Shown one piece after another: positions 1 to 7,694 of a stretch of 27,515 nt of DNA (its first letter is position 1; every line of letters begins with the position of its first letter). This stretch comes from JBFLVQ01 sp040758525 (GTDB lineage: Bacteria > Acidobacteriota > Blastocatellia > Chloracidobacteriales > JADJPF01), in NCBI GenBank assembly GCA_040758525.1, contig JBFLVQ010000042.1:1-27515 (forward strand), given 5' to 3'. The position numbers and the translations under genes are program-made. The notes under the pieces are model-generated. The model did not search any database and was not told where the DNA came from. It saw only the letters and a list, made by a program, of their open reading frames with translations.

Positions 1-323
1 CTAGCTGCAATCCTTATCTGGCTTTTGCTGCCATGTTGATGGCGGGTATTGATGGGATTCAGAACAAGATTGATCCTGGTCAGCCGCTTGATAAAGACAT
101 CTATGATCTTCCTCCTGAAGAACTCAAAGAAGTACCAACACTACCCGGTTCGTTAGAAGAGTCACTAATGGCGCTAGAAAGAGATCATGACTTCCTACTC
201 AAAGAGGATGTCTTTACTGAAGCACTCGTCTCACGTTGGATTGAATACAAGCGTCGTAAGGAAGTGGATGCAATACGCCAGCGTCCACACCCGCTTGAGT
301 TTGCAATGTATTTTGATGTTTAG
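1..323 (+). CDS. glnA: Glutamine synthetase type I, C-terminal end (partial)
   Basis: This is the last ~107 residues of a type I glutamine synthetase, which makes glutamine from glutamate, ammonia and ATP in the cytoplasm. The gene is cut by the window edge; the reading frame begins at base 3 and reads SCNPYLAFAAMLMAG, so the ATG at 33 is internal and not the start. Recognisable family segments are NPYLAFAAMLMAGIDGI, the loop DIYDLPPEE, which contains the tyrosine that is adenylylated in the GSI-beta subgroup, and the terminal block RPHPLEFAMYFDV. The stop is TAG at 321-323. A large hairpin follows at 343-393. Product assignment is near certain; upstream regulation cannot be seen. Confidence 0.95.
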   Translation, partial: SCNPYLAFAAMLMAGIDGIQNKIDPGQPLDKDIYDLPPEELKEVPTLPGSLEESLMALERDHDFLLKEDVFTEALVSRWIEYKRRKEVDAIRQRPHPLEFAMYFDV

Positions 324-342
324 AGACAAAGCTAGATATTTA

Positions 343-393
343 CCACAGAGTTTATAGAGAACCATTGGTGTGAGTTTTCTATGATCTCTGTGG
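343..393. terminator. Long hairpin between glnA and MgtC gene
   Basis: CCACAGAG (343-350) pairs perfectly with CTCTGTGG (386-393). Inside it ATAGAGAA (354-361) pairs with TTTTCTAT (375-382) with one G.T wobble. It fills the gap between two convergent genes and ends 2 bases before the MgtC stop, so it may stop transcription from both sides. A T-rich stretch (ATTTTCC) follows on the plus strand, but it is not a classical U-tract. Confidence 0.55.
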
Positions 394-395
394 GA

Positions 396-1088
396 TCAAT
401 TTTCCTGTGCGAATGTATCTATCTCCTTACGTACTAGTGAGCCAGTAGGCGCGCTTACACGCGAGACTGCTCCTGTAGCCATCAACCTATGTAGTACAGC
501 CTGACTAACCTGTGGCGTAGTTGTGATACTGAATGAAATCTTGTAGGTGTCATCCTTCTTGGTCAATTCAACATCTTCCATAGTTAGTTTATGTTCTTTG
601 AAGACCAGATTGATCTCATGCATCAGTTCAGCAGCATTAGGTGTGTTAAAAGAATAATGGAAGGTCTGACGTCGAGCATTAAGATAATACTCAACTTTGC
701 CTAGCAAGAAGAGCACAAAGATTACTACTCCAGTAGCGACCACAGCAGGACGCCAGTAGCCACCACCCGCAGCTAGTCCAATCGCGGCAACGACAAAAAT
801 TGTTGCTGCGGTAGTTAATCCTGTTACACCGGCACGATTATGTAGTATTGCCCCTGCTCCTAGAAAACCTATTCCAGAAACAACCTGTGCGGCAATACGG
901 CCAGTATCACCACTACGATCCGCAGTTAACTTGGAAACAATCATAAAAAGAGCGGCACCTGTGCAGATCAACATAGTGGTACGCATACCAGCTACTTTGC
1001 CTCTGATCTGTCGTTCTATACCTATAGCGCCACCTAAAGCAGCGGCTATTAACATACGTAAAATAATCTGAACCAGTCCCAACTCCAT
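396..1088 (-). CDS. MgtC/SapB family membrane protein
   Basis: A 230-residue membrane protein of the MgtC/SapB family. The N-terminal two thirds form several hydrophobic helices and carry the family signature: GGAIGIERQIRGKVAGMRTT (around residues 19-38) followed by LICTGAALFMIVS. After the last helix (VVIFVLFLLGKVEYYLNARR) comes a soluble ACT-like C-terminal domain from about residue 140. Family members are linked to magnesium limitation, virulence and membrane energetics in other bacteria; the exact role here is unknown. The ATG at 1088 is preceded by an AGAGAGG-like ribosome site about 11 bases away. The gene diverges from rarA, separated by 180 bases in which I see no recognisable magnesium riboswitch. 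Confidence 0.88.
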   Translation of the reverse strand: MELGLVQIILRMLIAAALGGAIGIERQIRGKVAGMRTTMLICTGAALFMIVSKLTADRSGDTGRIAAQVVSGIGFLGAGAILHNRAGVTGLTTAATIFVVAAIGLAAGGGYWRPAVVATGVVIFVLFLLGKVEYYLNARRQTFHYSFNTPNAAELMHEINLVFKEHKLTMEDVELTKKDDTYKISFSITTTPQVSQAVLHRLMATGAVSRVSAPTGSLVRKEIDTFAQEN

Positions 1089-1256
1089 TAAAACACAACC
1101 TCTCTAAAAAATAGTCTCTGTTCTGTTTCTCTTATCGGCTAATGGTTATAGATTACTGCTAGACAGTGTAGAAAGATTATAGCCGTATTGGGTAGGAAAT
1201 TAATATAGCCAATTAATGGCATGCGTTGAGCGATATCAGCAGAGATCTGTTTCCCC

Positions 1257-1262
1257 TATAAT
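1257..1262 (+). promoter_or_regulatory. -10 box immediately upstream of rarA
   Basis: A perfect TATAAT ends 6 bases before the rarA ATG at 1269, and no Shine-Dalgarno sequence lies between. The expected transcription start would fall on or next to the start codon, giving a leaderless mRNA. The -35 region at 17 bases spacing (TATCAG, 1234-1239) is poor, so the call rests on the -10 box and the missing ribosome site. Confidence 0.4.
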
Positions 1263-1268
1263 GAAGAC

Positions 1269-2663
1269 ATGAAAATGAAGAACTCTAAACGTGCTACCCC
1301 GGTTGAGCCGCCTGCTGCCAGCCTGTTTGAAGATCTGCTTCCGCAAGATGAGTGCTTGCATGAAAATAGGCTGGCTGAAGGTAGTGAGCGTTTACGACCA
1401 CTGGCCGATCGTATGCGCCCACGCACGCTCGACGAGTTTGTTGGTCAGCAAGCTGCGGTTGGCGCGCGTACAATGTTGCGCCGTCTGATCGAGAAGGATG
1501 AGCTACGCTCAATACTCTTCTGGGGCCCGCCTGGGACAGGTAAGACTACTCTAGCTGAGATTATTGCCCATCATACCAAAGCTCAATTTATGCCCTTTAG
1601 CGCAGTGATCGCAGGTATTAAAGAGGTACGTGCAGTAATGGCTGACGCACAGCGTTATCGAAATGCCACAGGTCGGCGCACAGTTCTCTTTATTGATGAG
1701 ATACATCGTTTTAATCGTGCACAACAGGATGCATTTCTGCCTTATGTTGAAGATGGCACAATTATACTAATTGGCGCAACGACTGAAAACCCTTCTTTTG
1801 AGGTCAATGCGGCACTATTGTCGCGTTCCAAGGTAGTGGTACTGGCGCCATTATCTATTGAAGAGATCGTGACTATTTTAGCGCGAGCCCTTGCCGATTG
1901 TGAACGTGGGTTAGGTACGATGTCGGTTGAGATCGGTGCGACAGAATTACAATTGATTGCCAATTACTCCTCAGGTGATGCACGAGTAGCACTCAATACA
2001 TTGGAATTGGCGGTTCTCAGTCAATCGACAGATGAACAAGGTCGCCGTCATATTGATAGCGAACAGATAAAAGATGTATTACAGCGCGCAACCTTGCGTT
2101 ATGACAAAACTGGTGAAGAGCATTTCAACCTGATTTCAGCATTTATTAAATCTATTCGTAATTCAGATGTAGACGCGGCACTCTATTGGCTTGCACGTAT
2201 GCTAGAAGCAGGTGAGGATGCACGTTATGTGGCGCGAAGACTGGTTCATCATGCCTCTGAAGATATTGGTCTGGCCGATCCATTTGCCCTCAATCAAGCT
2301 ATCGCGGCAATGCAAGCAGTAGAATTTATCGGCTTGCCAGAAGCAAAACTGGCGCTTGCACAAGCCACGATCTATTTGGCCTCTGCGCCAAAATCAAATT
2401 CGGTCTATATGGCTTATTGGGCGGCAGCAAAAGATGCGCTAGAGACAGAACGCGAGGATGTACCATTGCATCTACGCAATGCTCCTACCTCACTGATGAA
2501 ACAACTTGGCTATGGTCGTGATTATCGTTATGCGCATGATTATGAAACGGGCCAGGCTGATATGGATTGTCTACCCCCACGACTGCGGGGGCATAAATAT
2601 TACCAGCGTGGTAAGCGGGGCTGGGAAGCAGGATTAGATAAAGATAAAAAAGATGATCAGTAA
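1269..2663 (+). CDS. rarA: Replication-associated recombination protein A (AAA+ ATPase)
   Basis: A 464-residue RarA/MgsA/WRNIP1-type clamp-loader-like ATPase that acts at stalled replication forks. Visible in order: the N-terminal PLADRMRPRTLDEFVGQ, Walker A GPPGTGKTT (near residue 86), Walker B LFIDEIHRFN (near 140), sensor 1 ATTENPSFEVN, the arginine-finger region LLSRS, and the C-terminal tetramerisation domain with EDIGLADP and NSVYMAYWAA. A short lead segment with SLFEDLLP precedes the core, as is common in the family. The start is the ATG at 1269, although another ATG at 1275 is equally possible; neither has a clear ribosome site (see the -10 box at 1257). xseA follows after 26 bases and is probably co-transcribed, giving a DNA maintenance pair. 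Confidence 0.95.
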   Translation: MKMKNSKRATPVEPPAASLFEDLLPQDECLHENRLAEGSERLRPLADRMRPRTLDEFVGQQAAVGARTMLRRLIEKDELRSILFWGPPGTGKTTLAEIIAHHTKAQFMPFSAVIAGIKEVRAVMADAQRYRNATGRRTVLFIDEIHRFNRAQQDAFLPYVEDGTIILIGATTENPSFEVNAALLSRSKVVVLAPLSIEEIVTILARALADCERGLGTMSVEIGATELQLIANYSSGDARVALNTLELAVLSQSTDEQGRRHIDSEQIKDVLQRATLRYDKTGEEHFNLISAFIKSIRNSDVDAALYWLARMLEAGEDARYVARRLVHHASEDIGLADPFALNQAIAAMQAVEFIGLPEAKLALAQATIYLASAPKSNSVYMAYWAAAKDALETEREDVPLHLRNAPTSLMKQLGYGRDYRYAHDYETGQADMDCLPPRLRGHKYYQRGKRGWEAGLDKDKKDDQ

Positions 2664-2689
2664 GCAGCCACGGCTGCTAATCTAATATT

Positions 2690-4042
2690 ATGTCACTATT
2701 AAATCTTTTAACTGAAGAGACGCGTGCCGTCACAGTTGGTGAGCTTACTGCCCAAATAGCTTTACTACTAGAGAACGAATATTTTGATATTTGGGTTGAG
2801 GGTGAAGTTTCCAACTTCAAACGGCATAGCTCTGGCCATTGGTATTTCACACTGAAAGATGAGCGAGCACAGTTACGTTGTGCCGCTTTTCGCAACCATA
2901 ATCTCTACATTCGATTTCGTCCTGCAGATGGTATCAAGGTGCGTGTACGTGGTTACATCTCTGTTTATGAACCACGTGGTGAATATCAATTAATGGTTAA
3001 TAGTATTGAGCCGGTTGGCAAGGGGGCGCTACAGCTTGCTTATGAACAACTGAAAGAGCGTCTGCTTGCCGAAGGTCTCTTTGACGAGGCTCGCAAAAGA
3101 CCATTGCCACGCCTACCTAAGCGTGTAGGTGTAGTAACTAGCCCAACAGGAGCAGCAATACGTGATATCTTACAAGTGATTGGTCGTCGCAACCAAACCG
3201 TTAATGTACTTATTTATCCAGCGCGAGTGCAAGGTGATGGAGCAGCAGACGAGATTGCTAGCGGAATAAATTACCTTAGTACACAACAAGGCGTGGATGT
3301 TCTGATTGTTGGGCGTGGTGGTGGCTCGATCGAAGATCTATGGGCATTTAATGAGGAATCGGTAGCACGCGCTATTTTTGCCTCGCGTGTACCGGTAATC
3401 TCTGCAGTTGGACATGAGGTTGATGTTACGATTGCTGATTTTGTCGCTGATTGCCGAGCGCCTACGCCTTCTGTCGCGGCTGAACTGGTTACAATGCATA
3501 AAGACGAATTGAGCGGATTACTGACTGGTTATCGTGATGCGCTTGTCAATGCATTTCAATATCAATTGCTGGCGCGGCGCAGTCAACTGGTGACACTGCG
3601 TACCAGTCGTGGCTTTGATAATACTGTTGATCTATTGCGTCGTCATCAGCAGCGAGTCGAGAGTTTGAACCGTCGATTAGAGACCTCATTGAAAGCGAGA
3701 TTACAAGATCGACGTGAAGACCTTTCTACTGCAGTGTTGCGGTTGGCCGAAGGGGATGTGAAGAGCTTGCTGCTTGTTGGTCGCAACCGCTTGCAAGCAC
3801 TTGAAGCACGTATGAATGGTGCGCTGGCAGATAATCTTGCCCAAGTTGGTGAACGTTTCCGCTTAAATGTAGGCAAACTGCAGGCACTCAGTCCATTGGC
3901 GGTGTTGTCGCGTGGTTATGCATTAGTCCGCGATACACATGGCCAATTAGTTAAACAAGCCACTCAGGTTGCAAACGGAGAGCAGTTACAGGTGCGACTT
4001 GCCGAAGGTGAGATAACCTGTGTCAAACTAGCAGACCTATAG
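2690..4042 (+). CDS. xseA: Exodeoxyribonuclease VII large subunit
   Basis: The 450-residue large subunit of exonuclease VII, which degrades single-stranded DNA into oligonucleotides. The N-terminal OB-fold (residues ~12-110) contains WVEGEVSNFKRHSSGHWYFT, and the catalytic domain holds VGVVTSPTGAAIRDI, VGRGGGSIEDLWAFNEE and ISAVGHEVDVTIADFVAD, which include the conserved acidic and glycine-rich residues. A long helical region follows (residues ~270-400), then a short C-terminal segment with LSRGYALVRD. Length matches the family. The small subunit xseB is not next to it, so it must be encoded elsewhere. No good Shine-Dalgarno precedes the ATG; a small GCAGC/GCTGC hairpin lies across the rarA stop. 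Its last six bases overlap the convergent propeller gene. Confidence 0.95.
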   Translation: MSLLNLLTEETRAVTVGELTAQIALLLENEYFDIWVEGEVSNFKRHSSGHWYFTLKDERAQLRCAAFRNHNLYIRFRPADGIKVRVRGYISVYEPRGEYQLMVNSIEPVGKGALQLAYEQLKERLLAEGLFDEARKRPLPRLPKRVGVVTSPTGAAIRDILQVIGRRNQTVNVLIYPARVQGDGAADEIASGINYLSTQQGVDVLIVGRGGGSIEDLWAFNEESVARAIFASRVPVISAVGHEVDVTIADFVADCRAPTPSVAAELVTMHKDELSGLLTGYRDALVNAFQYQLLARRSQLVTLRTSRGFDNTVDLLRRHQQRVESLNRRLETSLKARLQDRREDLSTAVLRLAEGDVKSLLLVGRNRLQALEARMNGALADNLAQVGERFRLNVGKLQALSPLAVLSRGYALVRDTHGQLVKQATQVANGEQLQVRLAEGEITCVKLADL

Positions 4043-6016
4043 GTTTAACTGGCTACGCTGATAGCGAGCAATACCATTACTGGTGCCGAAATAGATAAAA
4101 CGCTCGTCGCTTGTGATGGCGCTAACATTGAGTGATGGTAACCCTTTAATAAATTGTTGCCATTGTCGGCTGTTTAGATCCATCAAATAGACACCGTTGC
4201 CAAGTGTGCCAACAAAGAGCCAACGCGCATCTCTATACATAGCATTTGGATTAACATCAAACTTGCCTAGTTGAGGGGCAAAGTTGATCAATTCACCACT
4301 GGGCAGTAAAGCATCAATACCGCCTCCATTTGTGCCTATGTAGAGTGTGCCATCAATCGCTAGCAATGCATTAATCCAGTTATGGGAAAGTTTAGAATTA
4401 GCCATCGTAAAAGTACGCACAGTACGTAGACCTTCTAATTCAATAAGACCGCCTAAACTTCCCACAAACAGACGTCTATCCATACTGGCAAGAGTGTAAA
4501 GGTAGTTATTAGGTAAAGATATTGGTGTACGTGCGATTGCGCCCTGTAATAGCGTCAATCCACGTCCAGTGGCAAGGGCAAGCTGGTTCTCCTTATCTTT
4601 ACCAGCCAGGATAGATACATGAGCAACGGCATTTGAGCTAATCCCAGCCCGTTCATCTATTAGTCGGTAACGCAGTTGTTGATCAACTATCGCCAGCCCA
4701 GCCGCAGTTGCTACCAGCATACGCGACTGGGTAGGATCAGCAAGGATATAGTTGATCTCTCGTAGCGATTGATCTTCCAAATGAGTGAGTAGTTCCATTG
4801 TCTCTGGGTTGAAAATATCTATCCCGCGATCAAAATAGCCTACCCATAACCTACCCTGGCCATCTAGGGTAAGTGCGCTGATATAAGCAGCGGTAAGAGG
4901 TGCGGCTGGTGGCAGCGCAGAAAAAGGCTTGAACTCTAGGCGTGTTCGTGAAAGATCGGCACGCAGCACACCTTCACGGGTGAGTGCGTATAAACTATTA
5001 TCGCCTTCAACCCATAGCTGAGTACTGCCCCGTGCACGCCACTGCTCTGATGTCTCGCCTACCAATGGGGTATTGTTAGCTAGATTGTTGCCAGCGCCGG
5101 TAAATAGAATCTCCTGTACTCCACCAGTAAATAGCCCAGCCCATAACCGGCCTGCTGCTCTTACCAATGAGGTAATATTTGGTAGTCTATTTACCAGTTG
5201 CAATTGTCCTGATGTAGTTAGTAGCGAGATACCAAAATCGGTTGTTATTATCGCACCTTGTTCATCGCCTAGCAGAGCAGTAACACGATTAGAAGGTAGT
5301 CCATCGGTTTTCGAGAGTTGACGCCAACGTCCCTCTTGCCAGAGATATAGACCGGCCGAATATGTACCAACATAGAGCCGCTCTTGATGCATTAGTAGGG
5401 CAGTAATTTGAGGGATAGGTTTATCTGGTTCATCCCGCCGGGTAAAGTCGGCACCATCAAAGCTGATCAGCCCTCCATCAAAACTACCTATTAGCAGTTG
5501 TTCGCCTGCAACCAGCAGAGTACTGATATGGTGAATTACAGGTTGTTGAAACTGATAATGGGTAAACTCCCGACCATCAAAAGCGATTAACCCACGATCA
5601 GCACTCCCCAGGTAAAGTTTTCCGCGAAAAACCGCGAGCGCGACCAGGTCTAGGCTCGGTAATCCATCTACTATTGTGTAATGGGCACGTAACTGACCAT
5701 TGTCGTCAAAGGCAAGCAGTCCCCCCGCCGTCGCTACGTAATAAGAATCTAGGTAGCGGCACAGCGAGCGCGCCTCACGAGCCTCCAGTACCAACTGCAG
5801 GCCATCAATGGTTAGACGCGTGCCTGGTTTTACTGTGGTATTTATACGGGCAATAGCTTGTAGACGCGCTGCTTGTTCTCCTAATTCGATATTAATATCG
5901 CGTCTAACTAGATAAATAACTAAGCTTGCAGCAAGTGCCGCAAGCACTATTAGCACAGCCCATTGCTTAATGCTGAGCCGGCTTAATCGGTTTCTAAGAA
6001 GATTGACTACTGACAT
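4037..6016 (-). CDS. Membrane-anchored beta-propeller protein (Reg_prop-like)
   Basis: A 659-residue protein with one N-terminal membrane anchor (WAVLIVLAALAASLVIYLV, residues ~18-36) and a large outer domain made of many ~40-residue blade repeats. Typical blades read LYLGSADRGLIAFDG, LLIGSFDGGLISFDG, LYVGTYSAGLYLW and, at the end, IYFGTSNGIARY. The repeats resemble the two-component regulator propeller (PF07494-type) blades found in hybrid sensor proteins, enough for one or two propellers. No kinase, GGDEF or DNA-binding output domain follows, so it is a bare sensor, scaffold or binding protein; its ligand is unknown. No Shine-Dalgarno is evident, but a GATAGT hexamer lies 8 bases upstream of the ATG. 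It diverges from the pilin gene and converges on xseA. Confidence 0.75.
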   Translation of the reverse strand: MSVVNLLRNRLSRLSIKQWAVLIVLAALAASLVIYLVRRDINIELGEQAARLQAIARINTTVKPGTRLTIDGLQLVLEAREARSLCRYLDSYYVATAGGLLAFDDNGQLRAHYTIVDGLPSLDLVALAVFRGKLYLGSADRGLIAFDGREFTHYQFQQPVIHHISTLLVAGEQLLIGSFDGGLISFDGADFTRRDEPDKPIPQITALLMHQERLYVGTYSAGLYLWQEGRWRQLSKTDGLPSNRVTALLGDEQGAIITTDFGISLLTTSGQLQLVNRLPNITSLVRAAGRLWAGLFTGGVQEILFTGAGNNLANNTPLVGETSEQWRARGSTQLWVEGDNSLYALTREGVLRADLSRTRLEFKPFSALPPAAPLTAAYISALTLDGQGRLWVGYFDRGIDIFNPETMELLTHLEDQSLREINYILADPTQSRMLVATAAGLAIVDQQLRYRLIDERAGISSNAVAHVSILAGKDKENQLALATGRGLTLLQGAIARTPISLPNNYLYTLASMDRRLFVGSLGGLIELEGLRTVRTFTMANSKLSHNWINALLAIDGTLYIGTNGGGIDALLPSGELINFAPQLGKFDVNPNAMYRDARWLFVGTLGNGVYLMDLNSRQWQQFIKGLPSLNVSAITSDERFIYFGTSNGIARYQRSQLNL

Positions 6017-6142
6017 ATTTCGTTACTATCTTGGTAATGATAATTGACAAAAACTGGAACTTTCTTGCTGTTGTTGAAATTATACATTCATTAAGTGTAG
6101 GAATATGCGATATCAATTGCCAGTTATTAGAACTGGTATAGA

Positions 6143-6158
6143 TGGTATGAAGTTTGCA
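6143..6158 (+). promoter_or_regulatory. Sigma-54 (-24/-12) promoter of the pilin gene
   Basis: TGGTATGAAGTTTGCA matches the sigma-54 consensus TGGYRYRNNNNTTGCA at every defined position, including the invariant GG (6144-6145) and GC (6156-6157) at the correct spacing. It points at the type IV pilin gene and would start transcription near 6169, leaving a ~130-base leader. Pilin genes in many bacteria are RpoN-dependent through PilS/PilR-type activators. No enhancer-binding protein gene is in the window. Confidence 0.75.
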
Positions 6159-6298
6159 AATAGCTCACTGTCTCTTAGTGGGTTTGTAATTTGTAATAGA
6201 AAAATATTACTTGTGAAGGTTGCGCTTTATCAATAAGAAAAAAGAGTGGTGGGGATACTAACGTTCTGGGGCGACCAGGTTAATTAAGGAAAGAGGCT

Positions 6299-6844
6299 AT
6301 GAACAAGCGATCTACTAAAGAGCAACAAGCTGCTGGATTTACCTTGATCGAATTATTGATCGTTATTGTTATCATTGGGATACTTGCTACTTTATCTACA
6401 CTGTATCTCATCAGTTCACGGCGTGCTGCCAATGGCGCTTCCGCCGTCGAGTCAATGCGAGTAATCTTCCAGGCACAAGCTTCTTATTCTGCTGGAGTCG
6501 GTAATCAGAATTATGGTGATGGGCGCGATCTGTTCCGGCAGGAGTTTATCGATAGCTCATTAGCAGCAGCATGTAGTCCAGGTCCCACATCTGGGGAAAC
6601 ATCGGTAGGCAATGATTATGTTGCTATCTCTCCACAGCCTAAATCTGGATTCAATTTTATCTTTACCGTCACTCCAGCGTCTGGGGGTACAGCAGCCTCT
6701 TTTCGTGTGTTGGGGCGGCCATTTGTTGATGCAGGTGTGTCGAGGAGCGGTGATCGCACTTTTTATATTGATACTACTGGGGTATTAAGGGTTTCCAACG
6801 GGCCTGATGTTCCAGCTAACTTATCTAGTCCAGCTCTTGATTAA
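6299..6844 (+). CDS. Type IV pilin-like prepilin
   Basis: A 181-residue prepilin. The short charged leader MNKRSTKEQQAAG ends in Gly13 and is followed by FTLIELLIVIVIIGILATLS, the class III signal cleaved and N-methylated by prepilin peptidase; Glu at +5 of the mature protein is present. The long hydrophobic helix would anchor it in the membrane before assembly. The rest (residues ~45-181) is a globular head rich in Ala/Ser/Gly with one cysteine (AAACSPGP), so the usual C-terminal disulfide loop is absent. The ATG has a ribosome site AAGGAAAGAGG. A sigma-54 promoter lies upstream and no other pilus gene is nearby. It could be the major pilin or a type II secretion pseudopilin. Confidence 0.85.
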   Translation: MNKRSTKEQQAAGFTLIELLIVIVIIGILATLSTLYLISSRRAANGASAVESMRVIFQAQASYSAGVGNQNYGDGRDLFRQEFIDSSLAAACSPGPTSGETSVGNDYVAISPQPKSGFNFIFTVTPASGGTAASFRVLGRPFVDAGVSRSGDRTFYIDTTGVLRVSNGPDVPANLSSPALD

Positions 6845-6865
6845 ATGAAGAGCCCTATTAGGGAG

Positions 6866-6898
6866 ACGCACTAGGGTGCTAGCAACACTCTAGTGCGT
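6866..6898. terminator. Strong hairpin between pilin gene and DUF2203 gene
   Basis: ACGCACTAG (6866-6874) pairs perfectly with CTAGTGCGT (6890-6898), and the stem continues inward by about four more pairs to a 7-base loop. It sits between two convergent genes and is probably a two-way terminator. There is no U-tract on either side. A smaller CCCT/AGGG hairpin lies just upstream, near 6852-6863. Confidence 0.6.
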
Positions 6899-6906
6899 AA
6901 CCCAAT

Positions 6907-7305
6907 TTAGATCGGTTGACGTCCGCTAAATCCGGCATCGACTTCATGCCAGTAACTTACCCTCTCTTCGTCCATCTTCCAGCATAAATAGATCACATGG
7001 CCATCCTTCCAGTGGGGAAAGTCGCATAAGCCTATACGCAAATCTTTTACCAGCACGCCCATCTCTTCTATTTTGCTGATCGCATCAGTGAAATTCTTAA
7101 GCAAAAATATGTAATTGCTACCATAAGGCGAGCCTCCATCATAAATGGCATGATCGCGTGCCCGTTGAATTTCGCTTTGAAGTTTAGATAGCGCGGTATG
7201 ACTATCTACTGCAGATCTAATAAGCGGTCGTAACTGTGGGATAAGAGAGTTTGCTTCCTCCACAGAGAATAGTTTTACTGGTACTTTCTCATCTACTTCT
7301 TTCAT
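6907..7305 (-). CDS. DUF2203 family protein
   Basis: A 132-residue protein of the uncharacterised DUF2203 family. The family pattern is clear: KLFSVEEANSLIPQLRPLI at the start, a helical middle, then the conserved tail GVLVKDLRIGLCDFPHWKDG, VIYLCWKMDEERVSYWHEVD and GFSGRQPI. Function is unknown; the conserved Cys, Asp, His and Trp residues in the tail could form a binding site. Its ATG overlaps the stop of the NifU-like gene by four bases (ATGA), so it is translationally coupled to the iron-sulfur genes. This suggests, without proof, a role linked to cluster assembly or sulfur handling. Confidence 0.85.
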   Translation of the reverse strand: MKEVDEKVPVKLFSVEEANSLIPQLRPLIRSAVDSHTALSKLQSEIQRARDHAIYDGGSPYGSNYIFLLKNFTDAISKIEEMGVLVKDLRIGLCDFPHWKDGHVIYLCWKMDEERVSYWHEVDAGFSGRQPI

Positions 7306-7691
7306 AAACCACCTGTTTTAAGTTGAACTGATTGGGCATGGGCAGATAGGGCGGCTTGTAAAGCTTCGATCGCCAGATCGGCAGCATGCTTTTTACCTCT
7401 GGGCAGCCCCTCTAGTGCTGATTCAACTGCGGCAGGCGCAAGTGAATTGGCTACTTGGATCGATTTACCAGCGACCAATTCAGTAAGCACAGAAGCGGCT
7501 GCCAGTGTAGGTGCACAGCCATAGGCTCTCATTTTGGCTGCCACTATACATTCTCCTTCCACTTGTAAGGAGAGGCGTATACGATCGCCACAAGCACTGT
7601 TAATGACCTCGGCTACCATTGCTGGGGCAGCCAATTCTCCGACATTGCGGGGATTCTCCAAATGATCTAATAGCACACGTGAATAGGCCAT
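7302..7691 (-). CDS. NifU/IscU-like iron-sulfur scaffold lacking the third cysteine
   Basis: A 129-residue NifU N-terminal/IscU-type scaffold, which would hold a nascent Fe-S cluster built with sulfur from the cysteine desulfurase encoded just upstream. The opening YSRVLLDHLENPRNVGEL and the first ligand region INSACGDRIRLSLQVEG are typical, and the second cysteine is in AYGCAPTLAAAS. The third ligand, expected in a K-x-H-C motif, is absent: the sequence reads GKKHAADLAIEAL, confirmed in the DNA. It may use another ligand, or act as a transfer or regulatory protein. The gene starts three bases after the desulfurase stop and overlaps the DUF2203 gene by four. Confidence 0.85.
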   Translation of the reverse strand: MAYSRVLLDHLENPRNVGELAAPAMVAEVINSACGDRIRLSLQVEGECIVAAKMRAYGCAPTLAAASVLTELVAGKSIQVANSLAPAAVESALEGLPRGKKHAADLAIEALQAALSAHAQSVQLKTGGL

Positions 7692-7694
7692 GAC

